Positions 18,451 to 27,181 of a stretch of DNA of 43,060 nt are shown piece after piece. Each line of letters begins with the position of its first letter. The first letter of the stretch is position 1. Below the pieces are notes generated by a model that had not been told where the DNA came from, ran no database searches, and saw nothing but the letters and a program-made list of their open reading frames with translations. The position numbers and the translations under genes are program-made. The stretch is from a virus, in the IMG/VR virus record IMGVR_UViG_3300025876_000043, positions 1 to 43,060 of that record, one strand, 5' to 3'.

Positions 18451-19332
18451 CTATACTGGTACTTTAAAATCTTTAATAATAACTGCATCTAGAACGGATG
18501 TTGCCCGTTGACTAAATACAAGAAGATCAACACTGCCACTAACTGATGTCAGTACAGGAGCAGTTCCTGATGGAAAATTATACATATCTCCATATGATAA
18601 AGTACGGTTACCAGTACCATCTTGAACAATATAAATATGACCAACTTGACCTACTTTACCATTAGTTGGATTCTCAAGTGTTCTATTACCAGCAAGAGAA
18701 ACTAAGAAATGGTTTCCAGTATTAAAGTTAACTGCAACTGAAGCTGCATCTGTAAGCGTTACAATTGGAGAATCGACTTGTGTAAATGAGTTAGTATTAG
18801 TAAATGTATTAGCCGCTGCTAGTTGACTATAACGAGCATCTGCAATTGAAACATCAGGAACATCAGTATTACCAGTTCCAATATTAGCAGAAGCCGCTGT
18901 ACCAAATCCAAAGGCATTCGGATTAATTGCACTGAATACAGATACTCCGTCACAAATTACAGCAATTCTAGAACCTACAGGAATATTGACTCCATCACCA
19001 CTAGCTGTTTTTACTGTAATATCCGTTCCAGCTGATGTTTGAGTTGCTTTATTATTAATGTAATAACTTTTAGGAACAGCTGGAATAATTACATTAACAT
19101 CTTCTGTAAGACCACCTGTAAACTCTAAGAACGGTGAACGAGACTGATCTGTAGTCCCGTTAATAGCTGTTAGAGTTACGTTAGCTCCTGTAAGAGCTAC
19201 AGTTGTATAAGAAGTTATAGCTTCGTCAATTAGATCAATTACGTTTTGATTGAGAATTGTACCCCAGTTATTAGGGTTTTCTCCATCAGCCTGTAACTCT
19301 AATCGAATATTACTTGTATATGTTGATGCCAT
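18451..19332 (-). CDS. Tail fibre/appendage protein with shared C-terminal domain
   Basis: A 293-residue protein. The N-terminus (RLELQADGENPNNWGTILN) resembles the virion-attachment start of phage fibres. The C-terminal about 100 residues (VNFNTGNHFLVSLAGNR, then HIYIVQDGTGNRTLSYG) are clearly related to the C-terminus of the 634-residue fibre at 24980-26884, so the two carry a paralogous knob. Likely binds the host surface or caps a fibre. Sits between the exported protein gene and the gp10-like gene. Confidence 0.72.
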   Translation of the reverse strand: MASTYTSNIRLELQADGENPNNWGTILNQNVIDLIDEAITSYTTVALTGANVTLTAINGTTDQSRSPFLEFTGGLTEDVNVIIPAVPKSYYINNKATQTSAGTDITVKTASGDGVNIPVGSRIAVICDGVSVFSAINPNAFGFGTAASANIGTGNTDVPDVSIADARYSQLAAANTFTNTNSFTQVDSPIVTLTDAASVAVNFNTGNHFLVSLAGNRTLENPTNGKVGQVGHIYIVQDGTGNRTLSYGDMYNFPSGTAPVLTSVSGSVDLLVFSQRATSVLDAVIIKDFKVPV

Positions 19333-19353
19333 TTTTTACTTAACTCCTTACAA

Positions 19354-19782
19354 TTAAATATGATCTTTTGCATATGGTGCATCTTTAGCCAATTCTTGAT
19401 AGACTATTGTATATAATATTTTATCAGTTTTTAAATGTTTATTATCTTCATTAAACTCTACTGTAACAACTTGAATTTTATTTCCTGCCGAATCAATATA
19501 ATCCATTAAAATACTTGTGATTATTACTCTAACTGGACCTGTAAGCTGATCACACATATTAAACTGAACTAAAGCTCTAAAAGTCATACTTGCTTTAACT
19601 GCGTTTTCAGAGTCTGCTTCTACAAATAGATAAATTGCGTCTTCTGAAAAACAAAAAGCACTCTGTCCAAATGTCTGTCCAATTTTAAAACCACTATCAG
19701 CCTTAACTGAAAATAAACAAAAAGTTAATGAAAGAATAACAATAATAAAGAACATTATTTTATTTTGAAGTAATTTAAACAT
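19354..19782 (-). CDS. Small exported (signal-peptide) protein
   Basis: A 142-residue protein with a clear signal peptide: Lys-containing N-terminus, hydrophobic core (IMFFIIVILSLTFCLFS) and a probable cleavage site after VKA near residue 28. There is no lipobox. The mature part has two Cys (in SAFCF and NMCDQ) that could pair in the periplasm. The role is unknown; a periplasmic protein made late could act in lysis, superinfection exclusion or envelope change. No homolog recognised. Confidence 0.65.
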   Translation of the reverse strand: MFKLLQNKIMFFIIVILSLTFCLFSVKADSGFKIGQTFGQSAFCFSEDAIYLFVEADSENAVKASMTFRALVQFNMCDQLTGPVRVIITSILMDYIDSAGNKIQVVTVEFNEDNKHLKTDKILYTIVYQELAKDAPYAKDHI

Positions 19783-19785
19783 TTG

Positions 19786-20418
19786 TTAAACTGGCTCTAT
19801 TACTTCTTCTTCAGCTTCAGCTGCTTCTGCTTCTGCTTCTGCTGCTTCAACTGCTGCTGCTGCTGCTTCTTCAGCTGCTTTAGCTGCTGCTGCAACTTCT
19901 GCAGCTACAACATCTTCATAACTAGACCATACTGATAATGTGCCTTCATTAATTAATGTTTTAATTGCAGCTACATCTGCAGCATTATTTATAGATGTTT
20001 CCATTGAAGCTGCATTAGCTCTCAGTTCATTTCTCCATGTTTGAATTGCAGATGGAATAGCTATTTCTTTATCTAATTTCCTAATGTAATACCAATCACT
20101 TTGAGAAAGATAACTAGATAATGTATTAGAAACATCTGTATTTAAACTTTGTTTAACTTCATCTAAATCACGATCTACAACTACATTAGATTCAACAACA
20201 GTATTATTTTCAAAGACTCTAGAAGAAGATAATTGTTTTTCAACTTTACTATTAAAGGATTTAATGTTTTTTGTAATACTATAAATACCAATTGTATTTA
20301 ATTCTTCTTCACTCCATAAAGTAAAAATAGTTCGTGGATGTTGGATGTTATTAATAGTTATAGGCTTTGGACGATTAAATGTACGTACAATAGTATTATT
20401 TTCAATTAAAGCCCACAT
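19786..20418 (-). CDS. Tail-fibre-associated protein with Ala/Glu-rich tail
   Basis: A 210-residue protein. The N-terminus MWALIENNTIVRTFNRPKPI resembles marine phage tail-fibre accessory proteins, and the middle (SDWYYIRKLDKEIAIPSAIQ) resembles the tail-fibre assembly/DUF4376-type segment with YxxR and a following helix. The last about 45 residues are a low-complexity Ala/Glu run (DNA 19800-19910 is made of gct/tct-type repeats) likely forming one long helix. Its ATG shares one base with the preceding stop (TAATG). Confidence 0.55.
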   Translation of the reverse strand: MWALIENNTIVRTFNRPKPITINNIQHPRTIFTLWSEEELNTIGIYSITKNIKSFNSKVEKQLSSSRVFENNTVVESNVVVDRDLDEVKQSLNTDVSNTLSSYLSQSDWYYIRKLDKEIAIPSAIQTWRNELRANAASMETSINNAADVAAIKTLINEGTLSVWSSYEDVVAAEVAAAAKAAEEAAAAAVEAAEAEAEAAEAEEEVIEPV

Positions 20419-20615
20419 TATTTATCTCCAGTTTTATTAAATGTATTTTTTTTATTATACCATTCTTGTAAAACAAAGACTAATCTAATTGTAACAACAA
20501 TTAAAGTAGTTACTGTAATACCAAATCGTAACCATTCTTCAAAAATAGAAACCCATAATGGCAATGTTAATGCTGGAGCAGCTAATGCTACATCAAATAC
20601 AAGCTTATCGTTCAT
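20418..20615 (-). CDS. Small membrane protein, second holin candidate
   Basis: A 65-residue protein with two hydrophobic segments (DVALAAPALTLPLWVSIF and FGITVTTLIVVTIRLVFVL) and a Lys-rich tail. Size and layout are like class II holins of the T7 gp17.5 kind. The start at 20615 is chosen because it follows a GGAGCG ribosome site and lies 4 bp after the upstream stop; an in-frame ATG at 20648 would overlap more. It could be a holin, antiholin or a tail-linked membrane protein. Confidence 0.6.
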   Translation of the reverse strand: MNDKLVFDVALAAPALTLPLWVSIFEEWLRFGITVTTLIVVTIRLVFVLQEWYNKKNTFNKTGDK

Positions 20616-20619
20616 TCTT

Positions 20620-20961
20620 TTACGCTCCGATTGCTGGATGTTTGCCATTGTGCATCCCATAAAGTTTATCTAAATTTTTTTGTGCTGTTTTCATTTCAGT
20701 ATCTAACGCTGTTAATTGTGTAGTTAATTCTTTTAAGTTTGCTGGAGATAAGATGCCTCCAAATATTTTAACTTGATGTTGAATAACAGCTTGTCCACTT
20801 TCAATAATTTCTAGTCTATTTTCTAACTTAATTGCATACTTTTGTAACTTAGCGATATCTTCCATAATTCTAGATACTTGTGATTTAACAACTGCAAATG
20901 CTCCTGCTAAAGACGCAAGTAATGTACCAAATTGAATAAGCTCTCGTACTCCAAATTCCAT
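20620..20961 (-). CDS. Membrane-anchored coiled-coil protein
   Basis: A 113-residue protein starting MEFGVRELIQF. The ATG at 20961 is supported by a strong GGAGGAG ribosome site inside the end of the upstream gene. One hydrophobic segment (FGTLLASLAGAFAVV) near the N-terminus is followed by a coiled coil (residues 28-55) and a second helix (75-105). The single N-terminal anchor plus coiled coil recalls i-spanins (Rz type), although the usual Rz1 partner is not evident. Role uncertain. Confidence 0.6.
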   Translation of the reverse strand: MEFGVRELIQFGTLLASLAGAFAVVKSQVSRIMEDIAKLQKYAIKLENRLEIIESGQAVIQHQVKIFGGILSPANLKELTTQLTALDTEMKTAQKNLDKLYGMHNGKHPAIGA

Positions 20962-20963
20962 AT

Positions 20964-21527
20964 TTAACAATCTCCTCCAGTACATCTATTCATCCAGATA
21001 ACAGCACCTGATATACCTACTCCTATAAAAATAGCTATCAGCTTACCAGCTTCAATAATGCACCTAATAATTTTATCGTAAAACGCTTCATCTTCTAATG
21101 CCTGTGCAGCCGCTGCTTCTTTCGCTTTCTTACGCTTCTCTTTACGCTCTTCAAGTAATGCTTTACGAGTAACTAGAATCTCATCCCATGTGCCTTCACC
21201 AAATTTATTATCAATACGAATACCTAAATTAAGTATATCTCTATCTATCTTCTTCTGCTCTAAGACCATAGCAGCAACGGCACCGACGCTTAGTTCGTCT
21301 TCTGTATCTTCACCTGTCTTCTTACTAAAGAAATTGTGTAGTTTTGACTTAGGTTTAGTTGGTTTCTCTTTCTTCTTAAGCTCTCGTGCAGCCGCATCAC
21401 GATGATGGAACAACGCATCAAGTCCTGCACTAATTCCCTGTACGTCTTGAGCCGTATCGACCGCTGACTTAACAGCATCAACGGCCCCTTTAACTAAGGC
21501 AAACGCTGCAAGAGATTCAGCTATCAT
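20964..21527 (-). CDS. Charged helical protein with C-terminal membrane segment
   Basis: A 187-residue protein. Highly charged Lys/Glu helices fill the middle (ARELKKKEKPTKPKSKL; EERKEKRKKAKEAAAAQ); a hydrophobic segment at about 162-179 (LIAIFIGVGISGAVIWM) is followed by a short Cys-containing tail (NRCTGGDC). Base use is more G+C-rich than most flanking genes and similar to the fibre upstream, so the two may have arrived together. Family not recognised; similar proteins occur near fibre genes of marine phages as I recall. Confidence 0.6.
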   Translation of the reverse strand: MIAESLAAFALVKGAVDAVKSAVDTAQDVQGISAGLDALFHHRDAAARELKKKEKPTKPKSKLHNFFSKKTGEDTEDELSVGAVAAMVLEQKKIDRDILNLGIRIDNKFGEGTWDEILVTRKALLEERKEKRKKAKEAAAAQALEDEAFYDKIIRCIIEAGKLIAIFIGVGISGAVIWMNRCTGGDC

Positions 21528-21529
21528 TG

Positions 21530-24500
21530 TTATCTAGCCCGTGCTTGTGTTACACCGTCAGCGCCTTGGAAAGGTTGCTCGGCGAATGCCATGTAAATGT
21601 ATGTCTGGCCAGATACGTTCACAATATCTGACGTATTTCGCAACTTAACACCGTTAGAAAGAAAATCCATAGCATAGGCGGGTGTTACCTCTGCATTTGT
21701 TAGGTTGGGGAATAAAATATGATCGACTTCATTATATGGATCACGGGAGTTATCAAAGATTCCCCAATTAGATGTGCTGCTTACTTTCTTAAATATAATA
21801 CACGCAGGTATAAAACCCGTATAGACAAAGGGACCATCAGCCGAACCATTGCCTGTATAGCTGCCGAACTTTGAGAAGCCTTCGACTTCGGACCAACAGT
21901 AGGCTATATAAGGAATACTACTTGCGTTTACCGCTTTTAGAGGCGTTCCTGATGTCCCGTTGTTAAATCCAAAAGTTGATGAATTATTTGGAGGTGAGTC
22001 TAATTCTCCATCTGCTATATCTCCTTCTGCGTTGGTTCCTTCGAATCTTAAAACTTTATCCGCAGACAAAGACTCATGAGTGACACACCAAGAACCCGAT
22101 TGTGTTCTGTTTCTTGCTATGATAAGAGAAGGAATAGTACTTAGCCCGTGACCCACTGTATCACTTGCTGTCCCACTTCCCGTATAAGAAACAATACTGA
22201 AACCGCTCGTCGTGTTGGCACTTACAGAACTTGTGATTGTCCCGTCAGTGTTTGAAACAGCAGCACCACCAGCTTTCCAACACCAAGCTACATAATCTTC
22301 GGTGTTTGTGTTAACTTGGACATCTGTGCCTAATGTAAACCCAGCGGAGTCAAAGCTCTTTAAAGTTTGCGCTGTTGTTGTTTCGGCATCTTGGGTGTTT
22401 GAATGTAAATCCTTTGTCGCTCCACGAACACTATCGTAAAGCATATGATTGTCCGTAGCATCTCTGTTTTTAATCCAAACAAAGTCTGGTGTAAAATCAA
22501 GAGAAGTTATGGCTAACTCTGATCCCGTACCCGTATAAAGCACCGTGTTCATGTGCTGTGAACCATCAGCGATTGTTGGGGCTGGTAGGTTTTGGGTGCC
22601 GAAGGACTTTGCTCCTGCCGTAACGGTCCCTTCCATTAAGGAAATGTTTGTATTTATTGAACAGGTTGCGGTTCCAGCAGCACGGGCAGCATAGAATGTA
22701 AACGGTCCAGCGGGTGTCCAAGAGTAAGTCCCGCGAGACACACCAGCCGTAAATACTTCAACTTCATTATCTGTGCCATTATACTCAAAACGTATAGTGG
22801 CATCTGTCGTAATTGACCCTTGCCCAACTGTGTCAATCGTTATCCCGCCGTTATTATATGCAACTTCACTGGCACCACCAGTAACACCAGCAACACCGAT
22901 TATGCTGTTCTGGATAAGACCTACGGCTGGTCTGTTTGACCCAAGACTAACATTCGTAAACTCAATAACCCATGTGTCTGTTGTGTCTTCAGGGATAACA
23001 ATTGTTCCGGGAACTTCAGAGTTACCAGCCGTTGCTGAGTAATTTAAGTTGCCATTAGATAGAGTAGCTCCCCCATCCCGTGTGTTATTCAAAGGGTTAA
23101 ATGTTGCAAAGTTACCAATTTCTTCATCAGCACTATCAGTTGGCGTGTCTTCTAGTTGATCGGATGTGGTGAAGTTAGTATCAAAATAGCTGGTTCCAGC
23201 TTGACCGTCTGCTGTGTATGCAATTCCGGTGAATGACATTGTTGCTCCGCCGCCAGCTAAAACAAAGCGCATCGGCCCTGTGTATGTTGCTGAGAACGTG
23301 TGGTTGCCGCCAGCCGTGTTAATTGTAATTGTTCCGCTGACCCGTGTGATGGTGATTGCACCATTTGTTTGAGAGACAGAAGCGGTTGTGCTTGAGCCTT
23401 TATAAAAGCTCGCTGCACCAAAGTTTGCATAGAAACTATTGGTCATACTGTCCATGCCAGCACTGTCAGCCCCTGAAGATACAAACGTGCTATCTTCATT
23501 AGCAGCGTAAACACCAATACGAGCAGCAGTAGCTCCAGATGCCATAGTCAGGGCGAGAGAGAAGTCACCAGTAAACACAGACGCAGAACGAATTGCATTA
23601 ACTGTTGTGGTACGAGAAGCTGTCCCACTTCCCATAGTCCATGCACCAGTAATATTTAGCCAAGCTGTTGCAGCAGGAGCAGCAGAAGAGAGTGCAGCCT
23701 GATCGTCCGTACCAGATACATTCTTACCAAAAAACGTTGTATCTGCGTAGTCCAACTGGAAGCCGTTAGTTCCTGCAACAATCTCATAATCAAACGATAC
23801 AGCCTCAAGATCAGCTACATTACCTTTACCTAAAGCTATACGCATTTGTGAGGTACTTGTGAATGTCATTGTCCGAATTAAGGATGCGTTCTTATACACC
23901 TTGAACGTACTACCTACGCGCTCAAACTTAATCACATCATTATCTGCTATGGCGATACTGGATTGTTCAGCGGAAGTGCCGCCCCAAAGAGAGAATGTTG
24001 TCGGGCTATCCAATCTCACAGAAAAGGACGTTGTTAGTCCTGTGGTATAGAATACACCAGCGGCATAAGCGGCGCTATTAAACGAACCATCACTTGCTGT
24101 CGGATAAACCCCAAATGTGTATGAAGAACTCGCTGTTGTTCTATGTGTCCACTCAACTGAGAAATCGTCTGAGAACGCATAATCTAAAGTTCGAACAGCA
24201 CTATCTCCAGCTGCTCCTGATATATCATCCGCTGTGAAAGTCCAGCCAGAACCTCCCGTCCATATCGCAGATGAACTTGCTACTGTAGGTGTAGAACCTG
24301 CAATATTGTATTCACCTTCAAACTCTATAGGATTCCAAAATCCATCGTCATCTGTCTCACCAAAAGCAGTCGGTGCTAATGCAGCGCCGTCAACGAGAAT
24401 TGGGAGAGCCATGAGTCCGTCGAAAGTGTTTGCCCCGCTCACTTGTGCGCCAATGTTATGCTCTTCGCTTACAGCATTAACCCACAAATCTTCATTTAGG

Positions 24501-24955
24501 CTTGGGTAGGTCGAAGAAGAAAATGAGGTTATCTGTGTGCCGTTGACGTATATCTTAATCCTATCTGAGCTTGTGGCCTGTGTTGTATCTACAGCTACGA
24601 CGATATGATACCAAGCAGCTGGATCACGGAGTACAGCCGATGTTGTCAGCAACATCGTTTGGGAAGATGAAGTATAGTTCTGAAAACTTAACGCTGCGTT
24701 ACCTGAATTTGTAGCAAAGTATAATGATGTAAGATCACCAAATACGCTTGAACTGAATATATAATGGTTACCACCAGAAAATCTTGCTGGCTTCACCCAA
24801 GCACTAAACGTCCAAGTCTTACGATTACCAGCAACAGAAGGTGTGCGGTTTAGGTACGCGCTGTCGTCGTCGTTAAACAGTAACGATTGTTCAATGAGAT
24901 AAGCATCTGCTGCTGCTGAAACTGCACCTAAAAGTAGGTTATTAGAAAATACCAT
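21530..24955 (-). CDS. Large tail fibre/receptor-binding protein with LamG-like lectin domain
   Basis: An 1141-residue protein. Residues about 30-215 form a LamG/concanavalin A-like domain (WTFSAWVKPARF, then WYHIVVAVD and IKIYVNG). The middle has repeated beta-sandwich-like units, each with a GFQLDYADTTFFG- or TSYFDTNFT-type border. The C-terminal 300 residues (FTPDFVWIKNRDATDNHMLY; YVAWCWKAGG; PFVYTGFIPACIIFKK) are of the pdfVWiKnR type frequent in marine phage fibres. It likely binds host surface glycans. The gene is visibly richer in G+C than its neighbours, a sign of recent acquisition or exchange. Confidence 0.75.
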   Translation of the reverse strand: MVFSNNLLLGAVSAAADAYLIEQSLLFNDDDSAYLNRTPSVAGNRKTWTFSAWVKPARFSGGNHYIFSSSVFGDLTSLYFATNSGNAALSFQNYTSSSQTMLLTTSAVLRDPAAWYHIVVAVDTTQATSSDRIKIYVNGTQITSFSSSTYPSLNEDLWVNAVSEEHNIGAQVSGANTFDGLMALPILVDGAALAPTAFGETDDDGFWNPIEFEGEYNIAGSTPTVASSSAIWTGGSGWTFTADDISGAAGDSAVRTLDYAFSDDFSVEWTHRTTASSSYTFGVYPTASDGSFNSAAYAAGVFYTTGLTTSFSVRLDSPTTFSLWGGTSAEQSSIAIADNDVIKFERVGSTFKVYKNASLIRTMTFTSTSQMRIALGKGNVADLEAVSFDYEIVAGTNGFQLDYADTTFFGKNVSGTDDQAALSSAAPAATAWLNITGAWTMGSGTASRTTTVNAIRSASVFTGDFSLALTMASGATAARIGVYAANEDSTFVSSGADSAGMDSMTNSFYANFGAASFYKGSSTTASVSQTNGAITITRVSGTITINTAGGNHTFSATYTGPMRFVLAGGGATMSFTGIAYTADGQAGTSYFDTNFTTSDQLEDTPTDSADEEIGNFATFNPLNNTRDGGATLSNGNLNYSATAGNSEVPGTIVIPEDTTDTWVIEFTNVSLGSNRPAVGLIQNSIIGVAGVTGGASEVAYNNGGITIDTVGQGSITTDATIRFEYNGTDNEVEVFTAGVSRGTYSWTPAGPFTFYAARAAGTATCSINTNISLMEGTVTAGAKSFGTQNLPAPTIADGSQHMNTVLYTGTGSELAITSLDFTPDFVWIKNRDATDNHMLYDSVRGATKDLHSNTQDAETTTAQTLKSFDSAGFTLGTDVQVNTNTEDYVAWCWKAGGAAVSNTDGTITSSVSANTTSGFSIVSYTGSGTASDTVGHGLSTIPSLIIARNRTQSGSWCVTHESLSADKVLRFEGTNAEGDIADGELDSPPNNSSTFGFNNGTSGTPLKAVNASSIPYIAYCWSEVEGFSKFGSYTGNGSADGPFVYTGFIPACIIFKKVSSTSNWGIFDNSRDPYNEVDHILFPNLTNAEVTPAYAMDFLSNGVKLRNTSDIVNVSGQTYIYMAFAEQPFQGADGVTQARAR

Positions 24956-24979
24956 GTAACTTTTTCTCCGTTATATCTT

Positions 24980-26884
24980 TTATTTAATATCTAATGATGC
25001 AATTGCTTGAACAGCAGTTGAAGTATATACGATATAGTCTATCCTATCTACCGCTGAAACACCAGTTGATAATGTAGGTGCAGTACCACCTATAAAGTCC
25101 CAACTTGTTCCATAACTTAATGTTCTACCACCTGTTCCATCTTGAACTATAATAATACTTCCTGTTTGTCCTGCTACACAATTAGTAGGATTTCCTAATG
25201 CTCTATTACCTGCTAGTTGAACAATAAAGTTCTGAGCAGTATTAAAGTTAACTGCAATTGTAGCACCATCAGTTAATGAAGCATACTGAGCTACAGCTGC
25301 TCCATTCATCGTTAATCGTTTAGCTCCTGCAACTGTCCCAATTCCTAAAGAACTTACATCAACTTCTTGTGCTGATACAGTGCCTGTAATCGTACCACCA
25401 GCTAGTGGGAGTCTAGAAGCTATACTTGTAGCCATCGTTGCTGACAGAGCTACTGCATAGTCACTTACGGACGTTATTCGTGTATTTGCAGTACCAATAC
25501 TAGTAGCCATTGTAGCTGACAGTGCTGTAATTGCAGTATTGCTATTACCAATGCTAGTTGCTAATGTTGAAGATAATGCAACTGCAAAATCGCTTACAGA
25601 TGTAATTCTTGTATTAGCAGTTCCAATACTTGTAGCCATTGTCGCTGACAAAGCTACTGCAAAATCACTTACTGAAGTAATTCGTGTATTTGCAGTTCCA
25701 ATACTTGTAGCCATTGTAGCTGATAGTGCTGTAATTGCAGTGTTACTATTACTAATACTTGTGGCTAGTGTTGCTGATACAGCTGCAAGTTCAGCATCAG
25801 TTACAAACCCTGTACCATCGCCAATAACTCCATTAATTGACGTAATTGCAGCTAAGTTTACAGATGTAAGTGCTGATACAGCTGCAATTACTGTATTACT
25901 GTTGCCAATACTTGTAGCCATCGTTGCTGACAGAGCTACAGCATAGTCGCTTACAGATGTGATACGAGTATTGGCAGTACCAATGCTAGTAGCCATTGTA
26001 GCTGACAGTGCTGTAATACTATCATTAACTGATGTAATCTGTGTAGCATTTGGAATTGCAGCACCTGCAATATAAATATTCGTGTCTGCATATAGATTAG
26101 CTGCGCTTACGTTTCCTGAGAATACTGCATTAGCTGCACTAACCATTCCTGTAAGTTGAGTACTTGAAAGAACAACTAAGTTATTAGCTGTAAAGTTAGT
26201 TACTGATGTACCAAAACCAATAACATTAAGTACGTTAGCAGTCATGATGCTACAAGAAACAATAGCTGAATTAATTTGTCCTGCATCAATAGAAGTAACT
26301 ACAATATTAGAAACTGAAGTAGTTCCGCTTACAGTTAAACTTCCAGCAATAAGCGTATTACCTGTAATACTTACATTAGATGATGCATTTAAATATTCAG
26401 TTGTAAAAGTTGAGCCTCTAATTTCAGCTACAGAAATACTTGTAGGAATAGTAGCACTTGTAACTTGTCCTACAGAGTTAACAGTTATAAGAGATACAGG
26501 GCCATATGTAGCTGCGCTAACTCCAGTAGTGTTAAGAGCAATAGTAGGATTACCAGACGTACCATTTGCATTTGTAATTGAAACTCCTGCACCACCAGTT
26601 AATGTTCTACCATAAGCAGTTCCACCGTCTACGGCAATCATACCAGTAGCGCCTGTAATATCAGCCAAAGCATTTAAACTAGAAACATTAGCAGTTAGTT
26701 GAACACCGCCAATTTGGAAATCTCCGTTAACATTTAATATTGAATTAGAAAGTTGTAATGGAGAAGCAGTACCTTCACCGTCTTGGACAGTACGGACAGT
26801 TGTATCAATACCGCTATTATCGTTATCAATATTAAGCAGACCTTTATAGGTATTTGCGATTGTTCTTCCGGTAAACGTAGACAT
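24980..26884 (-). CDS. Tail fibre with coiled-coil repeats and shared C-terminal knob
   Basis: A 634-residue protein, Ser/Thr/Ala/Ile-rich. Residues about 280-495 are built from repeats of the type ALSATMATSIGTANTRITSV, expected to form a trimeric helical stalk. A fibre motif, LPLAGGTITGTVS, follows the repeats. The last about 110 residues (VNFNTAQNFIVQLAGNR, then SIIIVQDGTGGRTLSYG) are homologous to the end of the 293-residue protein at 18451-19332. The N-terminus (GRTIANTYKGLLNIDNDNSG) probably attaches to the virion. Confidence 0.8.
   Translation of the reverse strand: MSTFTGRTIANTYKGLLNIDNDNSGIDTTVRTVQDGEGTASPLQLSNSILNVNGDFQIGGVQLTANVSSLNALADITGATGMIAVDGGTAYGRTLTGGAGVSITNANGTSGNPTIALNTTGVSAATYGPVSLITVNSVGQVTSATIPTSISVAEIRGSTFTTEYLNASSNVSITGNTLIAGSLTVSGTTSVSNIVVTSIDAGQINSAIVSCSIMTANVLNVIGFGTSVTNFTANNLVVLSSTQLTGMVSAANAVFSGNVSAANLYADTNIYIAGAAIPNATQITSVNDSITALSATMATSIGTANTRITSVSDYAVALSATMATSIGNSNTVIAAVSALTSVNLAAITSINGVIGDGTGFVTDAELAAVSATLATSISNSNTAITALSATMATSIGTANTRITSVSDFAVALSATMATSIGTANTRITSVSDFAVALSSTLATSIGNSNTAITALSATMATSIGTANTRITSVSDYAVALSATMATSIASRLPLAGGTITGTVSAQEVDVSSLGIGTVAGAKRLTMNGAAVAQYASLTDGATIAVNFNTAQNFIVQLAGNRALGNPTNCVAGQTGSIIIVQDGTGGRTLSYGTSWDFIGGTAPTLSTGVSAVDRIDYIVYTSTAVQAIASLDIK
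25400..26045 (-). repeat. Imperfect repeats encoding fibre stalk
   Basis: About eight imperfect copies of a roughly 60- to 66-bp unit, each encoding about 20-22 residues of the ALSATMATSIG / TRITSVSD kind. Copies differ mainly at third codon positions, so they are old at the DNA level and kept at the protein level. They allow stalk-length change by recombination. Confidence 0.75.
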
Positions 26885-26893
26885 TATTACTCC

Positions 26894-27172
26894 TTAAATG
26901 TTCTGCCAATCAGTATTGATATCTTCCCAATTCGTACTTACAAGCTGCCATTCTAAATTACGATCAATATTAGGATCAGGTCTTGGATCACGAATTGTCT
27001 CATTATCTTTTAAGTTAGCAGTGAAATTCTGTGGGTGATTAACTAAATCAAATGCACCTTCAAAATCTGTTGGGCATACACGTAATTTATATGAGTTATA
27101 CTTTAACTCTCGAAGAGGATATCTCCAACCGCATATATCACATAAACCTACTGCATGTTTATCACTTGCCAT
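26894..27172 (-). CDS. Small zinc-ribbon-like virion-region protein
   Basis: A 92-residue protein with CDICG (residues 11-15) and a VCPTDFEG knuckle about 20 residues later. This is a zinc-ribbon pattern in which the fourth Cys has become Asp; D or the following His (in VNHPQN) could replace it. The rest is Asn/Asp/Trp-rich with a tail NTDWQNI. Found between a fibre and an adaptor gene, as similar proteins are in other marine phages as I recall. Role unknown, probably structural. Confidence 0.6.
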   Translation of the reverse strand: MASDKHAVGLCDICGWRYPLRELKYNSYKLRVCPTDFEGAFDLVNHPQNFTANLKDNETIRDPRPDPNIDRNLEWQLVSTNWEDINTDWQNI

Positions 27173-27181
27173 TAGACTTTA

